Assembly: GCA_965279735.1 (NCBI GenBank)
Contig: OZ257260.1
Location: 2,170,001 to 2,234,000 of the forward strand
Origin: CAIUGU01 sp965279735
GTDB lineage: Bacteria > Pseudomonadota > Gammaproteobacteria > Steroidobacterales > Steroidobacteraceae
Direction of reading: 5' to 3'
Length of the DNA stretch: 64,000 nt
A program made the position numbers and the translations under genes. Positions 18,115 through 27,282 of the stretch are shown here, piece by piece; position 1 is the stretch's first letter, and each line of letters opens with the position of its first letter. Under the pieces are notes generated by a model. That model was not told where the DNA came from and made no database searches. It worked only from the letters and a program-made list of their open reading frames with translations.

Positions 18115-18603
18115 ATGCCGCTCGAAAATCTCTGGTACTGGCTTGAAGGGTTCGGCTTCGCGGTGGCGATTCGTGAATCGATGTGGATCTTTCCCCTCAT
18201 CGAGACGCTGCATGTCGTGACCCTCGTCATCACCGTAGGCACCATCGCCTATCTTGATTTCCGCCTTCTCGGCGTGGCCTTCCGACAACGCTCAGTGACG
18301 GCAACGGCTGCTGAAGTATTGCCATGGACGTGGGGGGCCTTCATCGCCACTGTCGTGTCCGGCTTTCTGCTGTTCGCATCCGCTGCCTCGTACTACGTGA
18401 TCATCCCGGCCTTCCGCTACAAGCTGCTGTTCCTGCTGCTAGCGGGGATCAACATGCTGGTCCTGCATTTCGGTGCGTGGCGCCAGGTCGCCGAGTGGAC
18501 CGATGACTCGCTGATTCCGCCTGCAGCAAAGGGAGCGGCAGCGTTGTCTCTCCTTTTCTGGAGTTGCGCCGTTGTATTTGGACGCTGGACCGGCTTCTTC
18601 TAG
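18115..18603 (+). CDS. DUF6644-like four-helix membrane protein (2)
   Basis: A 162-residue membrane protein beginning MPLENLWYWLEGFGFAV. The helix WIFPLIETLHVVTLVITVG and the loop YLDFRLLGVAFR are typical of DUF6644. It follows its paralogue by 13 bp and ends 4 bp inside the converging amidohydrolase. Function is unknown. Confidence 0.78.
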   Translation: MPLENLWYWLEGFGFAVAIRESMWIFPLIETLHVVTLVITVGTIAYLDFRLLGVAFRQRSVTATAAEVLPWTWGAFIATVVSGFLLFASAASYYVIIPAFRYKLLFLLLAGINMLVLHFGAWRQVAEWTDDSLIPPAAKGAAALSLLFWSCAVVFGRWTGFF

Positions 18604-19685
18604 GTGATTCTCAGCAGCCTCGCGGCATTGCCGCCGAGGATGGCTGTCTTGTCGCTATCGCTCAGGAACGGCGCGTTCAGGACAAAATCCACGCCAACAG
18701 GCCAGTCGAACGGGAAGTCGGTCCCGTAAAGAATCTGGCTGACGCCTGCTTCCGCGACGAGATGCCGCAGTCCTTCCTCGTGGAAGACCATGGTGTCCAC
18801 CAGCAACTCCCGCTTGAAGTATTCACTCGGCCGCTTCTTGAGTGCACGGCAATCCGCGCCAGGCCCGCGATCGCACAAGGCATCGGAGCGGCCGCTGTAC
18901 GACGCGAGATAACCGCCTGCATGGGCCGCGCAAATCCTCAGGCCAGGAAAGCGGTCCAGTGTGCCTTCAAAAATCAGGTGCGAGAGGAACACAGTCGTCT
19001 CCAGCGGATTGCCGATCGTGTTGCTGAGGAAGCCCTTCCCCTGCAATCGCGCATTGACCGTAGTGCCCGGGGCCGGCTGCGGATGCATGAAGACCAGCAC
19101 ACCCAGTTCCTCTGCCTTCGCCCAGAACGGATCGAACTTGCCATCCGACAGCTCGATGCCTTCGGCACTTCCGCCAATTGAAACGCCGCGGAATCCCTGT
19201 CTCGTCACCGCGTCACTCAATTGTTCGGCGGCAAGCTCGGGATACTGCAGGGCGACCGACGCGAGACCCACGAAGCGCCCCGCTCCCGCCGCACACCAGG
19301 CTGCGAGTTTTTCATTCTGGACGCGGACTATCTCGCGGGCCAGCTCGCGCTCGGCGCCATACCACCAGGCGTTGATACTCAGCACCTGGACGTCGATGCC
19401 TTCCTTGTCGAGGTATTGCAGGCGCTGCGGCCCGAGCGCGAGGCCAGGAGTCGCGACGAGATCCTTCACTGTTGCAGCGAGCCGTGTACTGCCAAGGAGA
19501 GCCTGAACATCCGGGATCACACAGTGGCCATGGACATCGACAACCTTGATCCGGCGCCCGCCGATGGAGACTTGTCGCCGCGCCTCAAGTGCGTTCGCAA
19601 CATCTCCAAGCAACCCTGCTCGAAGCAGAGTCATCCCCGCCGTGCCGGCGGCCAGCCCCGCAATGAAATTCCTGCGACTCGTCAT
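18600..19685 (-). CDS. Tat-exported amidohydrolase (ACMSD-like)
   Basis: A 361-residue protein from the ATG at 19685, which has a good GGGAG ribosome site. It begins MTSRRNFIAGLAAGTAG, a twin-arginine signal. The TIM-barrel amidohydrolase body shows VVDVHGHC (first metal ligands), FMHPQP, AAHAGGYL and ILYGTDFPFD (catalytic Asp). ACMSD-type enzymes decarboxylate or hydrolyse ring-derived acids with a divalent metal. It is downstream of the IorAB-type molybdenum hydroxylase genes on the same strand, suggesting one exported catabolic operon. Substrate unknown. Confidence 0.85.
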   Translation of the reverse strand: MTSRRNFIAGLAAGTAGMTLLRAGLLGDVANALEARRQVSIGGRRIKVVDVHGHCVIPDVQALLGSTRLAATVKDLVATPGLALGPQRLQYLDKEGIDVQVLSINAWWYGAERELAREIVRVQNEKLAAWCAAGAGRFVGLASVALQYPELAAEQLSDAVTRQGFRGVSIGGSAEGIELSDGKFDPFWAKAEELGVLVFMHPQPAPGTTVNARLQGKGFLSNTIGNPLETTVFLSHLIFEGTLDRFPGLRICAAHAGGYLASYSGRSDALCDRGPGADCRALKKRPSEYFKRELLVDTMVFHEEGLRHLVAEAGVSQILYGTDFPFDWPVGVDFVLNAPFLSDSDKTAILGGNAARLLRIT

Positions 19686-19735
19686 GCCCTGCTCCCTGCC
19701 TGTTCCTGATTGTGAAGAACCTGCTGCGGTCCCGC

Positions 19736-21937
19736 TCAAGCGAGCGCGGCTTTCACGCGCTCCGGTGTCAGCGGCAGGTCCCGAATGCGCCGGCCCGTCG
19801 CATGAGCGAATGCATTGGCAATAGCGGCCGCTGCAGGACCCGTAGATCCTTCACCTGCTCCCAGCGAGCGTTCTCCTGGCCGGTTGATGAGTTCAACTTC
19901 GACCTTCGGTACTTCGACCATCGTGAGAATCGGATAGCGCGACCAGTCACGCGTCGTGATGCCGGCCCGGTCGAAACTCACTGCTTCCTTCAGCGTCCAG
20001 CTGGTCGACTGGATGATGCCGCCTTCGATCTGGTTGATCAGGCCATCGGGATTGATGACCAGGCCCGCGTCGACCACGGCATGAACCTTCGTTACCCGTA
20101 CCGTGCCGGATGCACGATCAACCTCTACCTCGGCGACTGCCGCTACGTAACACGCGAGATTCTTGTAGCGGGCGAAAGCAATGCCACGACCCCGACCGCT
20201 GCCTTGTTCTCCAGCGCGCCAGCCCGCATTCAATGCGAATTTTTCCAGCACCGCGCGAGCACGCGGATCAGCCAGGTGAGCAAGCCGGAAAGCGAGCGGA
20301 TCGGCGCCCGCTGCGAAAGCGAGTTCATCGACAAAGGATTCCAGTGCCCAGACATTTGCGTAGGCACCCAGCGTCCTGAGTGCGGATACACGAATCGGCA
20401 TGTCCCTGACCAGGTGATTGACGACGCGTTGACGCGGAAAGTCGTAGAGCGGAATGGCGTTGCGATCGCCACCACCCGCGGGTTGCGCAATCATGCGGGG
20501 CGGCGCCGGTTGCAGAGGATTCTCAAGATCCCAGGCCGCAAGCAGGTTGACGCCGCCGTCCTCCCCTGGCCGGGTCGTGTGGGTGTTGCTCCATACGTCG
20601 TAGTTCCAGTCAACGACACGCTGATCGAGCACGGCGCCCGAGATCTTCATCGTCATCGCGGCGCCATACGGCTCCCACGCGAACTCATCCTCCCGCATCC
20701 ACTGCACTCGGACCGGCCGGCCCGGCACAGCTCGCGCAAGCAACGCGGCATCGAGTGAGACGTCGTCAGCACCATTGTGTCCATAGCAGCCTGAGCCGGG
20801 GATATGGATGCAACGAATGTCGCTTGCCGGCATGCGCAACGCGGCAGCCATTGTCTCCTGCAACGGAAAGACTCCCTGCGTATGTGTCCACACCGTGAGC
20901 TTGTCGTCTGCGAACCCGGCGACAGCACAGGAGGGGCCAATCGAAGCATGCGAAAGATAGGGTTTGCGATAAGTCGCCTCGATCGTCTTTGCGCCCGGTG
21001 GCAACGGTGCCTGCCTGTCGCTGATGACTTTGTCTTCCATTGGCAGCGACAGCAGATGCCGATGGATGCTGGCCGGATCCGGAAGATCGCGGCCGCCTGT
21101 CCATTTCGCGCTACTGGCGAGTGCCGCGCGCGCCTTTATGGCCTGCTCTTCACGCTGCGCAACGACGCCGAGAAAACTTCCGTCACGCACCACGGCGATC
21201 ACGCCGGGCAGCGCCATGATGGATGTCGCGTCGACACTCGCAAGCTTCGCGTCGTACCGGGCCGGGCGCACGATTCGTCCATGCACCATGCCGGGCAGGC
21301 GCAAATCCTGGACGTACGCAGGTGCTCCGGTCACTTTGCCCGGAATATCCAGGCGTGCTGTCCGCTGGCCCACGATCCTGTGTGCAGAGGCTGCCTTGGG
21401 CGCGACTGAACCTGTCGCCTCCCGCTTCAGATCAATGTCAGCGGCCAGTTCACCGTAACCCAGCCGGCGACCGTCGCGACTGCTGATCGTCCCGTCGATG
21501 ACTGACAACGTATCCACTGCAACGCCTAATCTATTTGCCGCGAGACCGATCAGGATCGCACGCACTTCAGCTCCTGCCAGACGCAACGCAGTGCCGCTGT
21601 TCTCGATCGACTGACTGCCTGATGTCACGCCCTCATCGGGCGTCCTGCCCGTATCGCCTGAAATCATCTGCACACGGGCAAGCGGGAGATCGAGTTCCTC
21701 GGCCGCAATCTGCGCGAGGGCCGTCACGATGCCCTGGCCGAGTTCGACCTTGCCTGTGCACACGGTCGCTGTCCCGTCGGCATTGATGCGGATCCACGCA
21801 TCGAGCATCCGGTTGCCATTCAGGCTCCCGGGCAGCGTGGGTTGCGCAGCGAATCCGAACTTCGCGTCGAGCGAAAACGACACGACGATCGCACCGAGAC
21901 CGGCGGTAAAGGCGCGGCGTGAGAGCTGGGGATTCAT
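19736..21937 (-). CDS. IorB-type molybdopterin-binding aldehyde/isoquinoline oxidoreductase large subunit
   Basis: A 733-residue protein from the ATG at 21937. The start MNPQLSRRAFTAGLGA carries a Tat signal. The body is the duplicated CoxL/XdhA-type molybdenum cofactor domain: GKVELGQGIVTALAQIAAEEL, the cofactor loops around GSGCYGHNGADD and VQWMREDEF, and the C-terminal GEGSTGPAAAAIANA region with the probable catalytic Glu. Single-chain, Tat-exported members act on N-heterocycles or aldehydes with an IorA iron-sulfur partner. It begins within the preceding gene's stop codon (TGATG) and is followed by the exported amidohydrolase. Confidence 0.9.
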   Translation of the reverse strand: MNPQLSRRAFTAGLGAIVVSFSLDAKFGFAAQPTLPGSLNGNRMLDAWIRINADGTATVCTGKVELGQGIVTALAQIAAEELDLPLARVQMISGDTGRTPDEGVTSGSQSIENSGTALRLAGAEVRAILIGLAANRLGVAVDTLSVIDGTISSRDGRRLGYGELAADIDLKREATGSVAPKAASAHRIVGQRTARLDIPGKVTGAPAYVQDLRLPGMVHGRIVRPARYDAKLASVDATSIMALPGVIAVVRDGSFLGVVAQREEQAIKARAALASSAKWTGGRDLPDPASIHRHLLSLPMEDKVISDRQAPLPPGAKTIEATYRKPYLSHASIGPSCAVAGFADDKLTVWTHTQGVFPLQETMAAALRMPASDIRCIHIPGSGCYGHNGADDVSLDAALLARAVPGRPVRVQWMREDEFAWEPYGAAMTMKISGAVLDQRVVDWNYDVWSNTHTTRPGEDGGVNLLAAWDLENPLQPAPPRMIAQPAGGGDRNAIPLYDFPRQRVVNHLVRDMPIRVSALRTLGAYANVWALESFVDELAFAAGADPLAFRLAHLADPRARAVLEKFALNAGWRAGEQGSGRGRGIAFARYKNLACYVAAVAEVEVDRASGTVRVTKVHAVVDAGLVINPDGLINQIEGGIIQSTSWTLKEAVSFDRAGITTRDWSRYPILTMVEVPKVEVELINRPGERSLGAGEGSTGPAAAAIANAFAHATGRRIRDLPLTPERVKAALA

Positions 21938-22404
21938 CACGCGCGCCCCGTATTCCCGGCCGCTCGCAGCACCGCACGAACAATACGGTTCTGCGTGCCG
22001 CAACGGCAGAAATTGGCTACGAGCGCAGTGCGCACCTCCTGTTCGGAAGGATGCGGCTGCCGATCCAGCAAAGCCTTCGCGGTCATGATCATGCCGTTGA
22101 TGCAGTAACCACATTGCGCTGCCTGCTCTTCGATGAAGGCACGCTGCAGGGGATGCAGATTGTCCGTGGTACCCAGTCCTTCCAGCGTGACGACTTCAGC
22201 GTCGCCCACTGAACCGGCAGGCACGACACACGAACGTGTCGCCACCCCGCGGATCAACACCGTGCAGGCGCCACACTGCCCAAGTCCGCAGCCGAACTTC
22301 GGCCCGTTGAGTTCGAGGTCATTGCGCAGGACATACAGAAGCGGTGTGTCCGCTTCAGCCGGGACACTGCGCATCACGCCATTGACCTTCAGGTCGATCG
22401 CCAT
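21937..22404 (-). CDS. IorA-type [2Fe-2S] small subunit of the molybdenum hydroxylase
   Basis: A 155-residue protein with two [2Fe-2S] sites. The plant-ferredoxin-like one is CGLGQCGAC plus a later Cys, and the C-terminal helical one is CGYC with FCRCG. It carries electrons from the molybdenum centre of the large subunit encoded next. An AGGGGAG ribosome site precedes the start. It has no signal of its own, so it may be co-exported with its Tat-tagged partner, as known for some IorAB-type enzymes. Confidence 0.92.
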   Translation of the reverse strand: MAIDLKVNGVMRSVPAEADTPLLYVLRNDLELNGPKFGCGLGQCGACTVLIRGVATRSCVVPAGSVGDAEVVTLEGLGTTDNLHPLQRAFIEEQAAQCGYCINGMIMTAKALLDRQPHPSEQEVRTALVANFCRCGTQNRIVRAVLRAAGNTGRA

Positions 22405-22423
22405 TGCGAACTCTCCCCTGGCT

Positions 22424-22445
22424 GCTGCCGGGCAGCTTTTTTATT
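22424..22445 (+). terminator. Intrinsic-terminator-like hairpin in the iorA/dbpA divergent spacer
   Basis: GCTGC, loop CGG, GCAGC, then six T and ATT on the plus strand. No plus-strand gene precedes it, so it may end an antisense or short leader transcript from the iorA side, or shield dbpA. Confidence 0.45.
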
Positions 22446-22544
22446 GCTGGCGATAGTGCACCGATCGCCCGGCACCGTCGAGGTCCCAAAGGAATATTCG
22501 GCTCCCGAAGGTTTCCGGTTGCCCAATAGTGCGATCATTCGTGC

Positions 22545-23915
22545 ATGACAGCATTTGCCACGATTGATCTGCCTGCCCCCCTGCACCAGGGCCTCAAGGA
22601 AATCGACTACATCGAGATGACACCGGTGCAGGCGCTAAGCCTGCCCGCGATTCTCTCGAGGCGCGACGTGGTGGTGCAGGCCCAGACAGGCAGCGGCAAA
22701 ACCGCGGCCTTCGCGCTCGGACTTTTATTCACGCTCGACGCCTCCGTGACCGTGCTGCAGGGACTGGTGCTGTGTCCGACGCGGGAACTCGCAGATCAGG
22801 TCAGTCGCGAGATCCGGCGACTGGCGCGCTTCATTCCCAACGTCAAGGTCCTCACCCTCTGCGGGGGCATCCCATTGCGGCCCCATCTCGCATCGCTTGC
22901 CCACGAGCCGCACATTGTGGTCGGGACGCCCGGCCGCATCCTCGAGCTGATCCAGAAAAACGCGCTGCCACTGAAGGGCGTGAAGGTACTCGTGCTGGAC
23001 GAAGCCGACCGCATGCTGGACATGGGTTTTGCCGACGATCTGGCGAGCATCGTGGAAGCGACGCCAGCCCAGCGCCAGACGTTGCTGTTCTCGGCAACGA
23101 TTCCGCCTTCGATCCGTGAAATGACCGGACAGCTGCAACGCAATCCGCTCGACATCACGGTGGCAAGCAACGAGGAAGAAACGCTCATCGAGCAGACATT
23201 CTTCGAAGTCGACCCCGAACAGAAGCTGGCCGCGCTCGAATCACTGCTGCTGCTCAAGCGGCCCGAATCTGTAGTGGTGTTCTGCAATACCCGCCAGGAA
23301 GTCCGCACGGTAGCGGGCGAACTGGCCGCTCATGAATTCCCGGTGCTGGCGCTGCATGGCGAGCTCGACCAGCGCGAGCGGGAAGAGATGCTCGTGCAAT
23401 TCTCCAATCGAAGCTGCACGGTACTGGTCGCGTCCGATGTCGCCGCCCGCGGCCTCGACATCACGGATCTGCCGATGGTAATCAACTTCGACATGGCCAA
23501 CGATGCGGATACGCATCTGCATAGAATCGGGCGGACCGGCCGCGCAGGCCGCAAAGGAGTCGCTCTCAGCCTATGCACGCCGCGCGAAGCGGGTCGCGCC
23601 AACCTGATCGAAGACCGCCTGGGAACTCCTTTGCACTGGGGAAAAATCCCCGCTGCTTCCGCTGGTGCCGCGCAGATGCTCGCTGCGTTTGTCACGCTCG
23701 CGGTGGATGCGGGCCGCAAGGACAAATTGCGACCCGGTGATTTGCTGGGTGCCCTGACAGGCGATGCAGGACTGCCTGCAACTGCGGTGGGAAAGATCGA
23801 CGTTTTCCCCACGCGAACCTATGTGGCGATCGCCCGCGAGTGGCATGAGAAGGCGTTGCAACGACTGCGTGCCGGCAAGATCAAGGGCCGCAACTTCCGC
23901 GTGCGAAAAGCCTAG
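22545..23915 (+). CDS. dbpA: ATP-dependent RNA helicase DbpA
   Basis: A 456-residue DEAD-box helicase. Motifs in order: Q-motif region MTPVQ, Walker A AQTGSGKT (about 49-56), PTRELA, TPGR, DEAD in VLDEADR, SAT in LFSAT, VASDVAARGLDI and HRIGRTGRAGR. The C-terminal domain (about 385-456, LRPGDLLGALTG to the basic tail) matches the 23S-rRNA hairpin-92-binding domain of DbpA. It acts in 50S subunit assembly. It is convergent and overlaps the RIO kinase gene by 4 bp. Confidence 0.93.
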   Translation: MTAFATIDLPAPLHQGLKEIDYIEMTPVQALSLPAILSRRDVVVQAQTGSGKTAAFALGLLFTLDASVTVLQGLVLCPTRELADQVSREIRRLARFIPNVKVLTLCGGIPLRPHLASLAHEPHIVVGTPGRILELIQKNALPLKGVKVLVLDEADRMLDMGFADDLASIVEATPAQRQTLLFSATIPPSIREMTGQLQRNPLDITVASNEEETLIEQTFFEVDPEQKLAALESLLLLKRPESVVVFCNTRQEVRTVAGELAAHEFPVLALHGELDQREREEMLVQFSNRSCTVLVASDVAARGLDITDLPMVINFDMANDADTHLHRIGRTGRAGRKGVALSLCTPREAGRANLIEDRLGTPLHWGKIPAASAGAAQMLAAFVTLAVDAGRKDKLRPGDLLGALTGDAGLPATAVGKIDVFPTRTYVAIAREWHEKALQRLRAGKIKGRNFRVRKA

Positions 23916-24766
23916 TCCGCGGCGTTTTCCTGGCGACCGAGTTCGCGACGAATGGCTTCCTCGCGCGCATCGTCGATCGCGAGCATGACCGTCTCCACAT
24001 CGGGAACGGTTTCGTCCTTTGCAAAAACGCCGGTCAGCCGGGTCTCGGGCAGCAGGTCGCCTTTTTCAAAGAGCGCCCACATTTCGCCGGCGTAGTCAGT
24101 GGTGAGCAGTTCCGGCGCAAAGCGCCCGAGCGTGGCAGTGAGATTGCCGACATCCCGCTGCAGCATCGCGAAGGCGTTGTTGTTGCCTGCTGCATTCACC
24201 GCCTGCGGCAGATCGATGATGACCGGTCCCTCGGCATCGACCAGCACGTTGAATTCGGACAGATCGCCATGGATGAGGCCCGCACACAGCATGCGCACCA
24301 CCTGACCCATCAGGAATGCATGGAAGGTCCGTGCCTGCTCCGGTGACAGCTCCACTTCACCGAGACGGGGGGCCGAGTAACCTGCCGCGTCGGTGACCAG
24401 TTCCATGATCAGCACGCCATTGAAGAAACCAAACGGCCGCGGCACCCGTACGCCAGCCGCCTGCAGCTGGTACAGCGCATCCACTTCGGTATTCTTCCAG
24501 GCGGTTTCCTGTTCCTTGCGGCCAAAGCGCGTGCTTTTCGCCATGGCGCGCGCCTGCCGGCTGCCACGAACCTTGCGTCCTTCCTGGTACTGCGCGCGTT
24601 GCTGGAAGCTGCGCTGGGCCATGTCCTTGTAGACCTTGGCGCAACGAACCTCGGATCCCGAGCGCACGACGTAGACGGAGGCTTCCTTGCCGCTCTTGAG
24701 CTGGCGCATCACCTCGTCGATCAGTCCATCTTCGAGCAGCGGCGCAAGTCCGTCGGGAATTCTCAT
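23912..24766 (-). CDS. RIO1-family serine protein kinase
   Basis: A 284-residue atypical kinase. The N-terminal LKSGKEASVYVVRSG provides the nucleotide loop and VYKDM a phosphate-binding Lys. LIHGDLSEFNVLV is the catalytic loop and VIIDLPQAVNA the metal-binding loop. Bacterial RIO kinases of this type are common in Gammaproteobacteria and have been little studied; an rRNA or ribosome-linked role is suspected by analogy with the eukaryotic proteins. Its neighbour dbpA also acts on ribosome assembly. Confidence 0.9.
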   Translation of the reverse strand: MRIPDGLAPLLEDGLIDEVMRQLKSGKEASVYVVRSGSEVRCAKVYKDMAQRSFQQRAQYQEGRKVRGSRQARAMAKSTRFGRKEQETAWKNTEVDALYQLQAAGVRVPRPFGFFNGVLIMELVTDAAGYSAPRLGEVELSPEQARTFHAFLMGQVVRMLCAGLIHGDLSEFNVLVDAEGPVIIDLPQAVNAAGNNNAFAMLQRDVGNLTATLGRFAPELLTTDYAGEMWALFEKGDLLPETRLTGVFAKDETVPDVETVMLAIDDAREEAIRRELGRQENAAD

Positions 24767-24847
24767 CGGTTCTGGCAGGCAGCGGAAAGGGCCGCCACCT
24801 TACAGGGTTTCCGCCTCAAGCACCCGGCCGGGTCAGGGGAGGAGGCC

Positions 24848-25198
24848 TCAGGACGTTGCGGCTGCCAGCTGGGGGAAAGTGCGCGCCGCCACCGTCCGGC
24901 ATTCCAGCCATTGGGCAACAAGCTGCGAAAGCCGGACCAGGATCTTGGGGTGACGCGTCATGCGCTGCTCATAAAGCCCGAGGCGCTCCGACAGGTCAGC
25001 CTCCTCCCGCAGCCTCTGTGCAATCTCCGCCAGCTTCCTGGCCGCCCCTGCAGGGCTCTGCTCCTCTTCAAGCAGGCGCCTGGCGGAGTACATGTCCTCG
25101 AGCACGGACTGAAGGCCCGCTTTCTCGATATGCCAGAACACCATCGCCAGCTGCCCTGCGGCCTCGACCCACTCGTCATGGGACATGGTCTTTGCCAT
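24848..25198 (-). CDS. Small helical protein of unknown function
   Basis: A 116-residue protein. The ATG at 25198 is chosen because a GGAGG sits 6 bp upstream; a longer frame begins at 25246. It is predicted nearly all-helical, with an amphipathic stretch at about 35-80 (SARRLLEEEQSP to REEADLSERLG) and a basic region near 85. No cysteine pairs, signal peptide or known motif are seen. It may share a transcript with the RIO kinase 81 bp downstream. Confidence 0.6.
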   Translation of the reverse strand: MAKTMSHDEWVEAAGQLAMVFWHIEKAGLQSVLEDMYSARRLLEEEQSPAGAARKLAEIAQRLREEADLSERLGLYEQRMTRHPKILVRLSQLVAQWLECRTVAARTFPQLAAATS

Positions 25199-25459
25199 CA
25201 CTTGCCTCCAGGCAGCCCGAAAACGGAATTGCAGACTCATCGCCACGGCGACGCAGGCCCAAGCTACAAAACCCGGGGTGGCTTTGCCATCGCCTTACGG
25301 TATTTGAGGCATTAAACGTTTGTAATGTAGGTGCGACAGCGCTCTCGTATCCGAAGGTCATGACGAGCGTACCGCAGCGCCGCATGCGGACGGCGCACGG
25401 GCCAACTTTGCAAACCGTATTCCGTGCGTTACGCTGATGATTCAAGGGGGAATCCACAA

Positions 25460-26503
25460 ATGACAATGAACAGGACCGCACAGGTCTTAGGGTTGGGGCT
25501 GTCCGTGGCCTTGAGCCTTTCGACCGCCGTAGCGCAGAACGCGAACCAGAGCCTCGCGACGCCTCAGTCGCAATTCAAGCCCATGCCGACACCGGCCGTC
25601 GAAGCCCCGGCCAGGGATTTCAAGACGGCGGAAGAGCACTACGCCTATCTGCTGAAGCAGGCCAATGGCGGCACCAGGCACACCCAGGCCACGATTCCGG
25701 ACTGGAGCGGATTATGGTCATCCGGTGCCAACACCATGACGGCGACCTTCCTCAAGAGCACGAGCGAAGGAGCACTGATGCGGCCGGGCGGCACTGTCAG
25801 GGAAGGCATACTGACTCCCGCGTATGAAAAGCAGTTCAAGGACCGCCGTGACGAAATCGGCAAGCTCGGTCAGCAGAAATTCGACCGCCTGACACGCTGC
25901 GAATTTCCGGGCACAGCACGCTGGCTGTGGGAGCCGTACATCAAGGAGTTCGTCAACACGCCGAAGCAGACGTGGATGATGAACGACTTCATGAATGAAA
26001 CCCGCCGCGTGTACATCAACAGCGAGCACGTCAACATCGATGCGAAGCACTCCGCCACCGGCGACAGCATCGGGTTCTGGGACAAGGACAAACTGATCGT
26101 CTGGACCAAGTGGATCAATCCGGCGGACTACACGCGCGGGATGCCACTGACCAGCAACCAGCTCGAGATGGTGGAAACCTGGCAGCTGCGCCATGGCGAC
26201 AATGGCGCGAAGCAGCTGACCACGCAGGTGACCTATTACGACCGGCTGTCTCTCCTGAAGCCTATTTCGCTGGTCTATCTGCAGGAATACCGTCCCGATC
26301 TGGAGAAGATCGGGGTGCGTATCCGCAACTGGGAATGCTCGACCAGCAGCAACGACTTCATCGATGCAGAGGGCAATACGTCGGTACGTCTGCCGGGCGA
26401 CCCGGAGTACAAGGACCCGCGCGGCGCAACGGATTACCCGGAACTTCCCGGGCAATCACTTGACCCTATCTTCGATGCCGAGAACAACGCTCCCGCGCAG
26501 TAA
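25460..26503 (+). CDS. Exported protein of unknown function, DUF6152 neighbour
   Basis: A 347-residue protein from the ATG at 25460, which follows an AAGGGGG ribosome site. The signal peptide ends near STAVAQNANQ. The mature part is rich in charged and aromatic residues (GLWSSGANTMTATF, GFWDKDKLIVWTKW, YDRLSLLKPISLVYLQEY), with two Cys only. This type recurs immediately upstream of DUF6152 genes, as here, but I know no function for it. It is co-directional with the DUF6152 gene 72 bp downstream. Confidence 0.75.
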   Translation: MTMNRTAQVLGLGLSVALSLSTAVAQNANQSLATPQSQFKPMPTPAVEAPARDFKTAEEHYAYLLKQANGGTRHTQATIPDWSGLWSSGANTMTATFLKSTSEGALMRPGGTVREGILTPAYEKQFKDRRDEIGKLGQQKFDRLTRCEFPGTARWLWEPYIKEFVNTPKQTWMMNDFMNETRRVYINSEHVNIDAKHSATGDSIGFWDKDKLIVWTKWINPADYTRGMPLTSNQLEMVETWQLRHGDNGAKQLTTQVTYYDRLSLLKPISLVYLQEYRPDLEKIGVRIRNWECSTSSNDFIDAEGNTSVRLPGDPEYKDPRGATDYPELPGQSLDPIFDAENNAPAQ

Positions 26504-26575
26504 TCAGCAATCAGGCGAATGCAGGCGCTGCCCGCGCACGGGCGGCGCCACAAGTATCAAGCGAGAGGAAAGACG

Positions 26576-27046
26576 ATGAACAAGCTGAATGTCATGACTG
26601 CCGCCTTGCTGGCCTCGATCGGCATCGCCGGATCGGCCACTGCGCACCATTCCTTTGCGATGTTCGACCAATCGAAGCAGACGCTCATCGAAGGCCGCGT
26701 CACGGCGTGGAACTACAACAACCCGCATAGCTGGCTGATGATCGAGGCTCCGGATGAAACCGGCAAGCTGCAGACCTGGAGCTTCGAAGGGGCTGCACCC
26801 GTTCATGCGACGCGCCAGGGCGTCACGGGCCAGACCTACCAGAAAGGGGAAGCGGTGCGCGTCATCATGAGCCCCATCAAGGATGGACGTCGCGCAGGCG
26901 CGATGTGTTTCGTCGTGAAAGCCGATGCGACGATCACCCAACCGAATGACGGCACCTGCAACGCTGTACAGGTCATCGAACGCTGGAAGGCGAAGGGCTG
27001 GCTCGATAACAGCAAGCATCTCGAATCCCATTCCACCGCGGACTGA
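26576..27046 (+). CDS. Exported DUF6152 family protein
   Basis: A 156-residue protein from the ATG at 26576 (GAGAGGAAAG upstream). The signal peptide ends ATAHHSFAMFD, giving a mature N-terminus with a His-His pair typical of DUF6152. The following GRVTAWNYNNPHSWLMIE is a conserved beta-sheet core. The mature histidines could bind metal, which is inference. It pairs with the preceding exported protein. Confidence 0.85.
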   Translation: MNKLNVMTAALLASIGIAGSATAHHSFAMFDQSKQTLIEGRVTAWNYNNPHSWLMIEAPDETGKLQTWSFEGAAPVHATRQGVTGQTYQKGEAVRVIMSPIKDGRRAGAMCFVVKADATITQPNDGTCNAVQVIERWKAKGWLDNSKHLESHSTAD

Positions 27047-27132
27047 TTCGATCCCGGGCCTGCCCCGGAATGGACAGCAAATGAGTGTTATGGGGCAGAC
27101 ATAACGCAGAAGGACGTAGATTTTTCAAACAA

Positions 27133-27164
27133 GGCGGCGCCATCGCACCTGTGATGGCGCCGCC
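27133..27164. terminator. Perfect 12-bp GC hairpin between DUF6152 gene and oxygenase gene
   Basis: GGCGGCGCCATC pairs with GATGGCGCCGCC, extended inward by two further pairs (one G-T). No T-run follows on the plus strand, so it is a possible Rho-assisted or processing end for the DUF6152 transcript. A smaller GTTATG/CATAAC hairpin lies at 27087-27105. Confidence 0.5.
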
Positions 27165-27179
27165 GGTGTCCCGCTGGTG

Positions 27180-27195
27180 CGGCACGCGTTTTGCT
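27180..27195 (+). promoter_or_regulatory. Sigma-54-like -24/-12 element upstream of the oxygenase gene
   Basis: CGGCACGCGTTTTGCT matches the sigma-54 consensus TGGCACGNNNNTTGCW at all defined positions except the first T, with the correct GG-N10-GC spacing. It lies 87 bp before the TTG start at 27283. The overlapping TGCTAGTAT could instead be an extended -10 for sigma-70. Confidence 0.45.
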
Positions 27196-27282
27196 AGTAT
27201 CCCGGCGTAATGCCGGATATTTCCTCCCGCTTCCTTTCCACCCACGCGCTGCACGCATCCTGCCCGCGCCTGCGAATCCATC

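Noticed and set aside
25300..25330. Palindrome-like CATTAAACGTTTGTAATG considered as a repressor operator
   Set aside because: Only 5-bp arms match and no regulator gene is adjacent; too weak to claim.
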